Assembly: GCA_951640195.1 (NCBI GenBank)
Contig: OX621165.1
Span: 868,001-932,000, forward strand
DNA from: Porpolomopsis calyptriformis
Lineage: Eukaryota; Basidiomycota; Agaricomycetes; Agaricales; Hygrophoraceae
Length of the DNA stretch: 64,000 nucleotides
Direction of reading: 5' to 3'
This document shows, piece by piece, positions 11,701-22,031 of this stretch. The number at the start of each line of letters is the position of its first letter. The first letter of the stretch is position 1. The notes below the pieces were generated by a model. It made no database searches, was not told the origin of the DNA, and saw nothing but the letters and a program-made list of their open reading frames with translations. A program made the translations under genes and the position numbers.

Positions 11701-11982
11701 GACGAGCTCGGGTTCAAGGCGGACGAGCTCCAAGGGCTCACCAACGCGGTGAGCTACATGTTTGCACGCGCGACGAAGGCGGTGAGTCTGGTCTCTCCCG
11801 CGTACTACGCGGATCTGGCGTGTGAGAGGGGGAGGTGCTACCTCCACTCCCTGCTGCATGGAGTGGCCAAGAAGTCGGCGACGCCCGGAAGTGGAGATGA
11901 GGCGATGGTCATGCAAGAAGCTCTTGAGTTATGGGGGGAGGGTATCCACAAGAATTTGAGGGAAACTATGTTCTATCTGTGA
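8707..11982 (+). CDS. AGO: Argonaute (AGO-clade, RGG-rich N-terminus, intact slicer tetrad)
   Basis: Small-RNA-guided silencing protein (QDE-2/AGO type). Eight exons give 935 residues: 8707-8876, 8990-9439, 9504-9982, 10041-10975, 11034-11120, 11172-11282, 11338-11578 and 11648-11982. Residues 1-57 are RGG/GGRGG repeats, probable arginine-methylation and RNA-contact sites. Then come the N domain (KLRTNFFPVKV), linker and PAZ (VGRNKFFF, VMVNVN-like core, KYQKKLNYPDLPLVDVG), MID and PIWI. PIWI carries all four catalytic residues: D in LVGMDVTHPG, the glutamate finger in SKKEMITDLG, D in VIVYRDGVSEGQ, and H in RPTHYYVVHDE. It ends on the usual bulky residues (TMFYL). The first intron is long (113 nt), the rest are 51-69 nt. 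Slicer activity is expected from sequence but not shown. Confidence 0.95.
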
Positions 11983-12436
11983 TCGTTTGTACCCCGTTCG
12001 ATTTTCGTATGTCGAGTTTGATTTGTCGCGATTTTGTATTTCATTGACGAACGACTGGTGCGAAGCGTGTAACATGATGTATGTACAGTACAATACGCTT
12101 TATTGCGAAATCAAGACGAATGTGTATATCCTTTCTGAGTTATCATGCATTGAGAAGGAGTTCCACCTCAGAAGCACAAGTCATTTCCAACGCAGTCTGG
12201 GCAAAATGTCATCGAAGACGACCTCAAAACCAATCCTCCCCAGCCTTCATTCAAATATTTTATTACGACACAGGCGACGCCCAGCACCCAAAAAACGATT
12301 TTTGGCTCTGCATCGCAAGTGCAGTCGTTAGAAAACAGACGAGATGATAAAATCGAGTCTCGCGTATGGTGAAGTGGCATGGTTAGGCCAAATAAAAAAC
12401 ATGAGAGAAATCTAATGAAATTTGACCACCACCACC
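11983..12436. other. Intergenic region after Argonaute
   Basis: About 450 bases with the Argonaute 3' UTR and the promoter of the next gene. Short open frames on both strands have no recognisable motifs. Several CCACCACCACC runs precede the ATG at 12437. Confidence 0.35.
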
Positions 12437-13633
12437 ATGTTCGACTCCAACGCGTTTTCAAAGTCAATCAACTATCTCAAGCAGGCAATCCTATCCAAAC
12501 CACCTGAAAGAATTAGCGTCGCATACCAACAATGGGTTCTCAAGTATGCTAACTACGCTGTGAGTAAACATCGGGCCAGTTTACACTCTTGCTCACGATT
12601 CACAAAAGGTCGACTTTTTTGAAAATCTCGCTGATGCGGATCATAATCCTGCATCTTCCGACTTGGAAGAGTTAGCTGAGGAGATTGATATTGCCTTCGT
12701 AGATCATGGGTCGGAATGGCAACAAGTAATGGCTCAGATGGAAATGGAGAACACAGATGTCGATGACGGGAGGGAGGCTGTGGAAGAAGGCATCAGTGGA
12801 AATGACCACAAAAATGATCAGAACAACGGACATGGAGGTGAAAATGCCACTTGCACAGGCACCGGCACCACTACACATGACCATCCGAGACAAGACGTCG
12901 GAAATGACAAGACCAAGGAGAAGAGAAGGTCCAAACCCCAACAGAGGATGGCTGGGCCTCTTGAGGATAACCAGAGGACTCCCAAAGAATCACTCCAAAA
13001 GGACTCCCCAACTGGTATCTCAGTAAGTACCGGTGTCCTATTTTCCTACAAACCCCTCCATCTCACAGATCTCTACCCCCCTGGGCTCAGGAAATCATCT
13101 GTACCAGATGCAAAAAGAATAACATAGAATGTGTAAAGACAGAGAAAGCAAAGACACCGAAATCAAAAAAAATGACCAACGCTTGCGATCCCTGCAGAGA
13201 TGCACACTTCGGATGCTCATTCGTGAACAGGGTAGTCACCCGTAAGCTCCTGTCTTTATGATTCCCACCCACTTGTTCTGATTCCGATAACACACATACA
13301 CACACAGGCAAATCAACGCACGAGTTTGCCGAAATGAAAAAGAGAAAGCGAGGGAGGAAACAGCAGGTGTCTGATATCTCTGATAACGATATTGACCAAC
13401 CCGAAAAGAATAACCCGCCTTTCAAGAAAACCCGCATTCGCGTCGTCAACTCCCCAACTCCAAGCATGATGATGCAAGTTAATGTGGGCAAAGAGATTGA
13501 GTTACTGAGGGAGGTTCGTCTGGTTTTGGAAGAGTGCAGAGACTCTCTCAGTAGTTACCAGAAGTTAATGGGAAATTTAGATGCTCTACTCAAAATGGAA
13601 GAGGATAATAGACATTCGAGTGGGGGGGATTAA
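12437..13633 (+). CDS. Protein with twin C-x2-C-x6-C clusters (putative DNA-binding)
   Basis: Four exons (12437-12559, 12609-13022, 13091-13241, 13308-13633) give 337 residues. After a short helical N-terminus (YLKQAILSKPPERISVAYQQ) comes an acidic, then Asp/Asn/Gly/Thr-rich stretch. Next is CTRCKKNNIECV and, about 17 residues on, CDPCRDAHFGCSF. Each cluster is C-x2-C-x6-C, the half-pattern of a fungal Zn2Cys6 finger, but the spacer is longer than usual and Lys-rich. A strongly basic segment (KKRKRGRKQQ, a probable nuclear signal) and a C-terminal coiled coil with heptad leucines (KEIELLREVRLVLEECRD) follow. A nuclear, dimeric DNA-binding role is inference. No named family is assigned. Confidence 0.7.
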
Positions 13634-13783
13634 ACTTGTGTAGTATTGTGTCATGACTGTTGCAAAAATAATAAGCAACGTACATTCACTCGACCCGATT
13701 TTTTGTATCCCAGCTAGATCAATTAAAATGGATCCTTGTCCCGGCAATGGATCATCATTGTGGAAGGGATTCATTGGTCCAAC

Positions 13784-14323
13784 TTATACTTTAGGTGCAC
13801 ACACGGAAATCTTTCTGCCGCTCGTCGAGTGGACAATTGTCCCTTGAGTTCCATTAAAGGAGAAATACATTTGATACAAATTTTTATGCGTTGAGATGGA
13901 AATAAAGGAGTGAAGGCCGAGAAGGATGATATTAACGATGATTCCCATTTTCCTGTCATCCTTCTCTGTGCATGTCATATTCACATCCTTAGCCAGGGCA
14001 TACATGGTATTAGCTGCCCGCTTCCACTGTGCTCGCGAATGGTTCTTCCCACTGACCGTCCAGGCTTCCGAGTATTCTGGGACAAGAACGCACCAGCACG
14101 ATATAACGACGACAACGGTCAAATCAATGCCCTCCAGGGCGTGGATAAGAAGAATGGGGAAGAAGGAGGGATACCGATCGTTCGTGTTCTTTGGACGAGG
14201 CTTAGGAGTGATGCAGAGCCGCAGGAGGTGGAATGAATAGGACAAATCAGAGGAAAAAAACACGCGGTCCGAAGTGTTGCCAAAAAGGAGAGCGAGTTGT
14301 GCGGAAGAAGCAAGAGAGATCAT
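13784..14323 (-). CDS. Doubtful hypothetical ORF, possible membrane protein
   Basis: A 179-codon unspliced open frame from ATG at 14323 to a stop at 13784. It has two hydrophobic stretches (HALEGIDLTVVVVISCWCVL and IIVNIILLGLHSFISI) and no known motif. No splice sites or homologous pattern support it, and it could equally be chance. The opposite strand has shorter frames. Confidence 0.25.
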   Translation of the reverse strand: MISLASSAQLALLFGNTSDRVFFSSDLSYSFHLLRLCITPKPRPKNTNDRYPSFFPILLIHALEGIDLTVVVVISCWCVLVPEYSEAWTVSGKNHSRAQWKRAANTMYALAKDVNMTCTEKDDRKMGIIVNIILLGLHSFISISTHKNLYQMYFSFNGTQGTIVHSTSGRKISVCAPKV

Positions 14324-16096
14324 CGAGAAGCGCAGGAAGATGCAACGGATGGTTCGTCATGGCTTGAGATTCGATTTGGAGCAATTATGGGGGAAGCTCA
14401 TTTCGCGGGCTATGATGCATGAGAGTCACACTGACGCCAGTTTTCATCACCTCGTGAGGTGAGAAACCTTTCAAGGTGTGCCCCTTGCAAACTTCTCGAG
14501 AAGGCGTTCCCTTAATTATCTAATGGCTCCACCTAAAACCTCACCACTAACAATCACGCCAGCTTCCGTCTTACTTTTCTAGTTTGATGTCGTAGGATGA
14601 GGCTCGGGTCTGACGTAGATATCGAGACGCTTCTTGCGGTGAAGAATCCGGGCCGAGTAGGAATGCGAAGTGTTTGAAAATCCTGGTAAGTTGGCAGTGG
14701 CCATCAACGGAGCAGCCAAGTTGGCCTGAGGGTAACCGCCGATTTCAGCATGCTGGGGATTGGTGTCGTGTTCGACGTAGACAATATGTGCAAATTAACG
14801 GATATTGTGGAAAGCTGGGGTATACGTGCCCCAGGTGGGGCATGTGTGGGTCTCTTGATGGGGACAGTGTAGAATCTCGACCGATCATTAAAGGGCGATG
14901 CATGGAATCCCCGGAGGTGAAATACTTTTTGACCAAAATATTATTAGATGCTCCAACATAATATAGATGACGAAGAACTAACTTATTTTTAGGATTCCAG
15001 TTTTCATATTGCTCGTGGTCATGACATACCCCTCGGCCTCCGGCAGGAAACTAAGCATGGTCATCATCCATGCGTCTTCTAAAACATCCCTCCCGCGCAT
15101 ATTACCGGGATCCTTGAGTAATTTGGCCAGTTTTACTTTGATCATCCGAGTGTGACTTTGAGGGTGATCGCCTCGATAGCCCAGAGTGAAGACCAGTCAA
15201 GCATCCCCAAATTACGCCATAGAGAAAAACGAAGCATCGGGCAAGCGAGGGGCAATCAATTTGAAGAGGTTGTTTAATCCAGCAACCTTTGCCAAAGTTC
15301 GAAACCAACCAATCCGAATCCGAGTCACGGCCCTTTAATAGAGGTTGGACCTTCCATGTATTGATTACGGATGGATAAGGCAGAGAAGGCTCATTGGGAG
15401 ATGACCCACAGGTGTGTCATTCTTTAGGACAACGCTTGGCCCTCGACGCGACACGCGCCTTCAAGGACGATGTGAGGCCTCGACCTGGAGCGGGAGAAAT
15501 CCACTTGATTGAGGCTTTCCCTTTGGCCTCGCCGAAGAGGCGTGGAACCGCATCACTGTAGCCACAGTTGTGAGGACAACGCCACACCCCTTAGCAAGTA
15601 AGCTTAGATGACTCTCGGCGGTGGCATCGCGGAGGCTACGGTAATCCGGGCGAAAGGAGTACTGTAGCTTCGACGGATTTTCCTGGAGAAAGAAGTTCCG
15701 TAAGAATCGGGTAGAGACTCGGACTCAAGATTTCCGGTTGGGATGTAAGAAAGTATGATTTTTGACATACAACGATAGCCTACTTGTCATTACCGTCCGA
15801 AACATATGAAATAACAGACACGTAAGTACTACGTGCCGAAAGTAAGGTAGAGCGATCGAGGTCGGGGGAGAAACTAGGCTACATAAGACGGCGTTGTGAG
15901 AAGTATAAATAAATGGAGGCATCCGCAACCTAATGAACTTTGGTAGGTACAATAGCAGATCGGATACCTTGACAATTATGAGCGAAAATACGAGTGAATG
16001 AATAATAATAGCTCACAATTCTAGCAGGGATTGATTTATCGACATGTACATGCTGCAAAATTGCTGTCCTAGCTGGATTTACAACTGGGTTTACAT
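14324..16096. pseudogene. Non-coding stretch with decayed coding remnants (about 14670-15310)
   Basis: No intact gene. Two protein-like runs survive. On the plus strand 14711-14869 reads RVTADFSMLGIGVVFDVDN then WGIRAPGGACVGLLMG before a TAG, with TGA and TAA just upstream. On the minus strand about 15175-14995 reads MIKVKLAKLLKDPGNMRGRD then EDAWMMTMLSFLPEAEGYVM. Neither has a start, a stop-free exon structure or a family I recognise. They may be pieces of one or two dead genes. From 15310 to 16096 I see no coding signal; the right end is probably the 3' flank of the heat shock gene. Confidence 0.3.
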
Positions 16097-16793
16097 TTAG
16101 GCCATTAGGGGTTGAGCGGACAACCCGGCAGGATGTCGAGGCCACGCGATTGTTAACATGCCGTCTGTCATCGATGCGGAAACTTCGTTGGTCTGCGAAT
16201 GAATGAGAAAGGGCCGGAAACGGACCATGGTCAACATGACTCACCTGGGCACCCTGGGGAAGAGGAATAACTCGCCGAAATTTCCCATATTTCACTTCAT
16301 GCACTGGTATATTCTCTACCGGCGTTGCCCCATCCTGAGTGAGACGGGAACGTCGTTCACCCCAGATGACGAGCGAACCGTCCATTATGCGAAGCGATAT
16401 TTCGTCTTTCTTTAGCCCCGGCAGTTCCAACATTGCAGTAATGCTGGGAGAATCTGGGTTGTCGAGGAGGTCCATCCTACAAATGCTGGGGGTCAAAAAA
16501 GCAAGTCAAGCTGAAAAAAAAGTTGGTTACCGAGGCTTAAAGATTTCGGGAAACTGACCGGGTTGCAAATTCACTCTTTCGAGTAAATGTCGAGCATATC
16601 TTCTTGCAAGAGCCCGGTCAATAAGGCGGAAGAGTTGGTTGTCGGGGATACGAGGAGAGGGACTTGGTTTGCGAGAGGTACTTGCGACTGCCATGGGTGG
16701 AGTTGTTTTTGAGGGGAAGACAATTGAATGAGTCGCTGTCTCGAATTTATACTCTACCGCTCGGCAAATGCCGGAGTGGAGTGAATGACTCAT
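16097..16793 (-). CDS. HSP20: Small heat shock protein (Hsp20/alpha-crystallin family)
   Basis: ATP-independent holdase chaperone. Three minus-strand exons, 16793-16531, 16476-16245 and 16192-16097, give 196 residues. The N-terminal half is Ser/Pro-rich, ending RRYARHLLERVNLQPGQF and FKPRMDLLDNP. The alpha-crystallin domain follows: ITAMLELPGLKKDEISLRI, LVIWGERRSRL, HEVKYGKFRRVIPLPQGAQ, and after the last intron SASMTDGMLTIAWPR, the usual A-x-x-x-x-G-x-L strand. It ends in a short tail without an obvious I-x-I motif. Introns are 54 and 52 nt. The first donor (GTAACC after FKPR) was chosen because it restores the family block FKPRMD. Confidence 0.85.
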
Positions 16794-17093
16794 CGGAATT
16801 TTGATTGAATAATTGGTTGTACCAACGACTGTCCTTTTTACTAAGCCGGATGTACGACATCGGCAGATTTGAGAGCCGTCTTACAACAGCCAAAGGCAGT
16901 ACTGGACATAGCGAGCAGGCTCAAGAATATTCGCGCAGCCGGCTCAGCTGTCTGCGTGGAGCCGAAATATTAAGGTCCGAATATCCGACTCCGACCGAGA
17001 GCCGAGCGGGATTTGAATTGTATTACCATATACGGCATGAGAAATTTCTTGATTACGTGATACACAGCTCTTTTTTTTGCCACAGCTCGAACG
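16794..17093. promoter_or_regulatory. Divergent promoter of HSP20 and RNA15 with a heat shock element
   Basis: A 300-base spacer. AGAATATTCG at 16924-16933 is a perfect inverted pair of nGAAn units, the core of a heat shock element, about 130 bases upstream of the HSP20 ATG. Further GAA units lie at 16970-17000. HSF control of HSP20 is expected from the family. Two good units only, so strength is uncertain. Confidence 0.4.
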
Positions 17094-18867
17094 ATGAGCA
17101 AAGTCGTGTTTGGTGCGTTTTTTATAGCTGAACGCGTCCCTCCAGTTCAGATTGAAAGCGCAACGTAATCACAGTTGGGAATGTCCCATACACCATGGGG
17201 GAGGAACGTTTTCTTTCAACCCTACTTTTCCTCGCACCGGCATGTTTATTTGATCGTTTTCAGGATCAACTCATCGAGGTCTTCAAGTCTGTTGGCCAAG
17301 TTGTCGGTTTTAGGTGCCGTGATATTTGAGTACCCTTGCTCTTGCTCGGCTCAGAAATCCACCACTCTGTTCAGACTCGTATTTGACCGAGATACAGGAA
17401 AGCCGCGAGGTTATGGCTTCTGTGAATTCGCGGGTACATCAATCTATTTTTTTCATTTAAATGGCTTCCCGCTGTCTGACATGAAACGGTCCTTCTCCTC
17501 AATCATTTTCCCGCAACCGCAAACTCAAATACGTCAAACGCCTCGCGCCACCTCAACCCTTTCTCCTCAATATCACCCAACGCCCGTTACTCGTAACATC
17601 CCCGCATTCAACCCTTTGCCACGTTGAATTCCCATCATACCCCAAAAAAATCGTGACTCAACGCTGTCTCGAAAACAAATTATATTTCCAAACAAGATCA
17701 CGAAACTGCAGCATCAGCCGTGCGAAATCTGAACAATGTAGATGTCGGGGGCCGTCCCCTGCGCATTGATCTAGCGGACTCTGATCCGTTCCTCGAGGGC
17801 AAGACCACCGTGCGTGGTGAATTGATCGACAGTGGAGGTCCTGATTTTCGTCCATCGTGGCGTGATCGCGATCGCGATCGAGACGACTACAGAGGTTCAA
17901 GAACACAAGACGCATCTCCTCCGAATCCCACCGCCTTTCTTGCAAGTTTGCCTGCTGGTGTGCCTGTTCCATTAGGTTCAACTTCACTAGACGTTATCAG
18001 CCAGACGCTTGCCACCATGAACCCGAATCAACTAACCGAAGTTCTGGCGCAAATGAAGGTGTGCTGAGAACTCACAGCAAAGACCTATTTCACATCTGCT
18101 AAAAAATTGATTTCTTGTGCAGGCGTTTGTCATCACCCATTCTGAACAAGCACGTATTTTATTAGTATCGCATCCGCAACTAGCATATGCCCTCTTCCAA
18201 GCCCTCCTATTAAGCAAAATCGTCGATCCGGCCATCCTCCAGGCGTGTACCATCCGTCTCTGCTTTCATCCTCTGGCTCAACTAACCGAACGACCCTCCT
18301 CAGCGCATGCTAGCAGCTACGGCATTAGGCTCTAGCGCTAATGGCCATGCCCCGCAGCCCCCGCCACCGCCCCCACTACCCCTACATTCCCACCCGTACC
18401 ACCAAATTCCCTCCGTTCCGCAACCACAGCCATCACTTATCCCACAGCAGTCCATTCCGGCTCCCCCCATTTCCGCCACCCATCCAACTATCTTCCCACA
18501 TCAGCACCAGCCACCCCCCCCTCCTATGCCGATTTCTTCACAACAGCCGTACTACAGACCCCCTCCCCCGACATCTCAGCCGGCGCCTCCTCAACAGGCT
18601 CCTCAGGCGCCATCGGACCTCAACATTGATCCGAACCAGAGGGTACCTTTTCTCAGCTCCCATTGTAACATATTTCACACTCACATCCGCCCAGGCAATG
18701 TTAATGCAAGTGCTTAGTCTGACACAGGAACAAATTAATGCACTCCCGCCGACTGATCGAGACACCATCCAGCAATTGGTTTGTTTGATTCTTATTTTTC
18801 CCGCACTCAGTGACATATACAATTTCCCGGGCAGCGAAATCAATTCATGGGCAGCAGTGCAACTTGA
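17094..18867 (+). CDS. RNA15: Cleavage stimulation factor 64 kDa subunit / Rna15-like mRNA 3'-end factor
   Basis: Binds U/GU-rich RNA downstream of poly(A) sites. Eight exons (17094-17112, 17175-17313, 17375-17433, 17697-18058, 18123-18242, 18304-18642, 18695-18778, 18835-18867) encode 384 residues. The N-terminal RRM has RNP2 (VVFVGNVPY) and RNP1 (GKPRGYGFCEFA). The hinge helix block is MNPNQLTEVLAQMK, ITHSEQARILLVSHPQLAYA, LFQALLLSKIVDPAILQ. A Pro/Gln/His-rich linker and the C-terminal helix bundle (VLSLTQEQINALPPTDRDTI then QQLRNQFM) follow. Intron 3 is unusually long (263 nt). The intron after ILQ appears to use a GC donor (GCGTGT). Exon 2 contains an intron-like segment, 17208-17263, that must be retained to keep the frame. 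Confidence 0.85.
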
Positions 18868-18955
18868 TAAGTACCGACCTATATATTCTTGCTAAATGAC
18901 CAGGCTGGGCAAGGAAGGCGAAAATCTAGCACATGACCTACATTCATTCCCGTAG

Positions 18956-21900
18956 CTACTTGAGCTTGTTTTCCAAACTTCTCGATTGCTTCAATGCCAC
19001 TAATTTCGTGGTTATCTCTTCCAGTGGTACCATCTCCCCCTTTGCCTTAGTACCAACGTCATCCCGGTTCCTCACGTTCACAGCGAGGCTGTCGACTTCT
19101 TCTTGTCCCACAACTATTATAAAATGAATATGTTGTAACTGTATGTGTAATATACAAAAAACGTACCGAGAATAAAGTTGTATTGAGCAATTTCTCCATT
19201 GCGGATCTTCTTCGGGAGTGTGTTCTCGCCGTTGTCGACATCTGCAAAGAGACCGGAGCCAGATAGGCGCTCGGCAACCTCTGAAGCATATTGTTTCTAT
19301 TCGATACCACAAATCAGTTTATGTGGACTATGATGACTAGCGACCTACATAAGTGGGGGCGACAGGGATCACCAGAACTTGGCGGGGCGAAAGCCAGAAT
19401 GGCCTGCATGGTGATAACATCAACGCTCGATCCTCTGGTGCGACACATATACATCGCATACGTACCACTTTCCAGCAAAATGCTCCGTGATAATGGCCAT
19501 GAAGCGCTCCAAACTCCCTAGGATTGCACGGTGGATGATGACTGGCCGCGAAGGCGGCTTATCGGGACTGATATCCGTATCTGCCGAACGGTACTTCAAA
19601 TCGAAACGTTCTGGCAGCTGGAAATCGAGTTGGATCGTAGCGCATTGGAAAGACCGACGCAATGCGTCTCGTATCGTGATGTCGATTTTAGGGCCATAGA
19701 AAGCGCCATCCCCAGGATTGAGCTCCCATTTACCAGGATAATAATTTTCCAGAGCTTGCTTGAGTTGCTGGAAGTGCCGTAAAGGCATTGATGTCAACGT
19801 GGGAGGTGCGGTGGCTGAAACAAAGGGTAGGCACCTACAGCTTCAGCAGCGTCCCAAGTTTCGATTGATCCGAGATGATTATCAGGTCGAGTAGACAACT
19901 CTAGATAGAATTCGAATCCGAACAGGGCGTAGACATGTTGCATAAAATCAAACAGTCCCCCAATTTCCTCTTCGATCTGTGTTGTATCAAACCTCGTTGT
20001 GTTTTCATGTTGACACAGCCACAACGCCACGCACCTGGGAAGGCATGCAAAAAACGTGGGTGTCGTCCTGTACAAAACGCCTGACTCGAGTCAACCCAGT
20101 CAATGCGCCGGACGCCTCATTTCTGTGAATGATACCAAACTCAGCCATACGGATGGGCAGTTCTTTGTAGCTGCGATCTCGAGAGTCGAAGATCAGACAG
20201 TGACCGGGACAGTTCATTGGTTTGAGTGCCCATTTCTCCTTTTCGATGTCAAGCAGGAACATATCGTCTTTGTAGTTCTGCCAATGGCCAGAGGTTTCCC
20301 AAAGCTTGCTGTTATACATGTTGGGAGAGATGACTGTCATATCCGGTGAGTAGGACAATATGCAAATTATAAGTTAAACACACCTTCCTGGTATCCTCGC
20401 TTGTAGTATTCAGACTGTTCCGATCGTCAAGAAATAAGTAAAACTGAACGGGAGGATGCGACGTACCCTCATCAATTCTACAAGGGTATTATAGATGCGA
20501 GTACCGTGGGGGAGGAAGAAGCAGCTCCCTGGGCTAAGGTCGTTAAAGAAGAATAATTCTTGATCCTATAATAATGATCAAGAAAAGTATCCTTAACTGA
20601 AAGGGCGATCCAATACCTTGCCGATTTTACGGTGGTCACGCTTGGCTGCCTCGGCCAGAAAGGCTTTATATTCAGACAACTGTTTTTTATCGGGGAACGA
20701 GATACCGTAAATACGCTGAAGAGAGTCGTTATTGGCGTCTCCGAGGAAATACGACGCCGAGTTCTACATGAACGTTCAGTCGCGACGGAGGATAGATGAT
20801 TCTGCGTTTCATTACCTTGGTGATCATGAATGCTTTGATCTTCCCAGTGTGGGGGACGTGGGGACCCACGCAGAGGTCGACCATCGGTCCACATCGGTAG
20901 ACGGTCGTGGAAGCGCCATCGGGGATCTTCGATTCAATCAGGTGCTTCTTATATTTATTATACTACAACCGCACCTAATTGAGGTCTTGAAGCCAACCGA
21001 GATAGTGCATACACGTACTGAGAACATTTCTAGCAGAGTCTCCTTCGGGACCACAAGCCGTTCAAACTTTTGTCTATCCTTAATCACCAGATCGGATAAC
21101 TTTTCTAGTGCGGGGTAGTCTGCAGTGGTTACCGGCCGGTCTTCTATCGCCATTTCGTAAAAGAAACCATCATCAGTAGGAGGACCTATGCACAAGTTAC
21201 ACCCGTAATGGCGTTCTGCAGCCTCGCCAAGGATGTGGGCAGAAGAGTGCCAGAAAACACGTTTGCCTGCATCAGGTGGTTGTTATTTCAGCCGAAGGGT
21301 GGATCGAAAGTACTTGCCCTCTGGATGCTCAAAGTCTAACAGCTCTAGGTTGCAAGAGGACTCCAGCGGTCGTTCCAGATCCCAAAGTTCACCGTCGACC
21401 TGGCATCTCATTCAATCAGAAGCCGCAAACGAACAACTTGAAGGAAGACAAACCTTTGCGATGACAATCCTTTCGGACAGACCTTTTGAGATTTCCTTAG
21501 CGACATCCATAGGACTCGTCCCCCAGCTCATTCCTTTCCGTTCTGACCTATCTGGCAGGGTGATGACAATCTCTTGGCGCGGTCGGGCTAAGGTTCACTT
21601 AGCAAATTTTCACCTAGGCGTTCGACGAGCAATGAGACTTACTTTGCACAAAATGGTCATGCTCCGCTTGCAATTTCTCGAATATCCTGAGACGATGGTC
21701 CAAGAACGACGGTGGTGGTTGGAGCTAGCCGATTATTTAGCGCACGACAGCAGTGCTCATCAAAACTAACCTCGAGGGGGTATACAGAAGGCGGCACCAG
21801 TTTCCCGCTCTTCGCTTTGTTTGTGTGATTCCCGGCGTGTATAAATCTGGGTGAAGCCATGGTGAAGAGTTTGAAACGGTATGGAAGGCGAAAACAAAGG

Positions 21901-21983
21901 AGAGGTTGTGGGGTGGAGGGGGAGTGTCGATGGTGGGGGGATGGAAGGCGAAAACAAATGCTACTTCGACTCAGCACGCGCAT
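18956..21983 (-). CDS. THS1: Threonyl-tRNA synthetase, possibly dual cytosolic/mitochondrial
   Basis: Class II synthetase charging tRNA-Thr. The gene is minus-strand, interrupted by many short introns, and I give its span, not every exon. In coding order there is a TGS domain ([20 protein letters not shown], about 21590-21440), a second additional domain ([24 protein letters not shown]-type editing region, about 21300-20930), and the catalytic core. The core keeps the zinc ligands Cys in [10 protein letters not shown], His in [13 protein letters not shown] and His in [16 protein letters not shown], with motif 2 ([11 protein letters not shown]) and motif 3. The anticodon-binding domain ends [15 protein letters not shown] and ELVALKQ-like helix, with the stop at 18956. 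ATGs at 21860 and, in frame, at 21983 are both possible starts. The 3' end converges on RNA15, 88 bases apart. Confidence 0.9.
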
Positions 21984-22031
21984 ACATTTAGAGAGCTCTC
22001 AATTCATTCTCCGACGAGACTACGCGTTATC

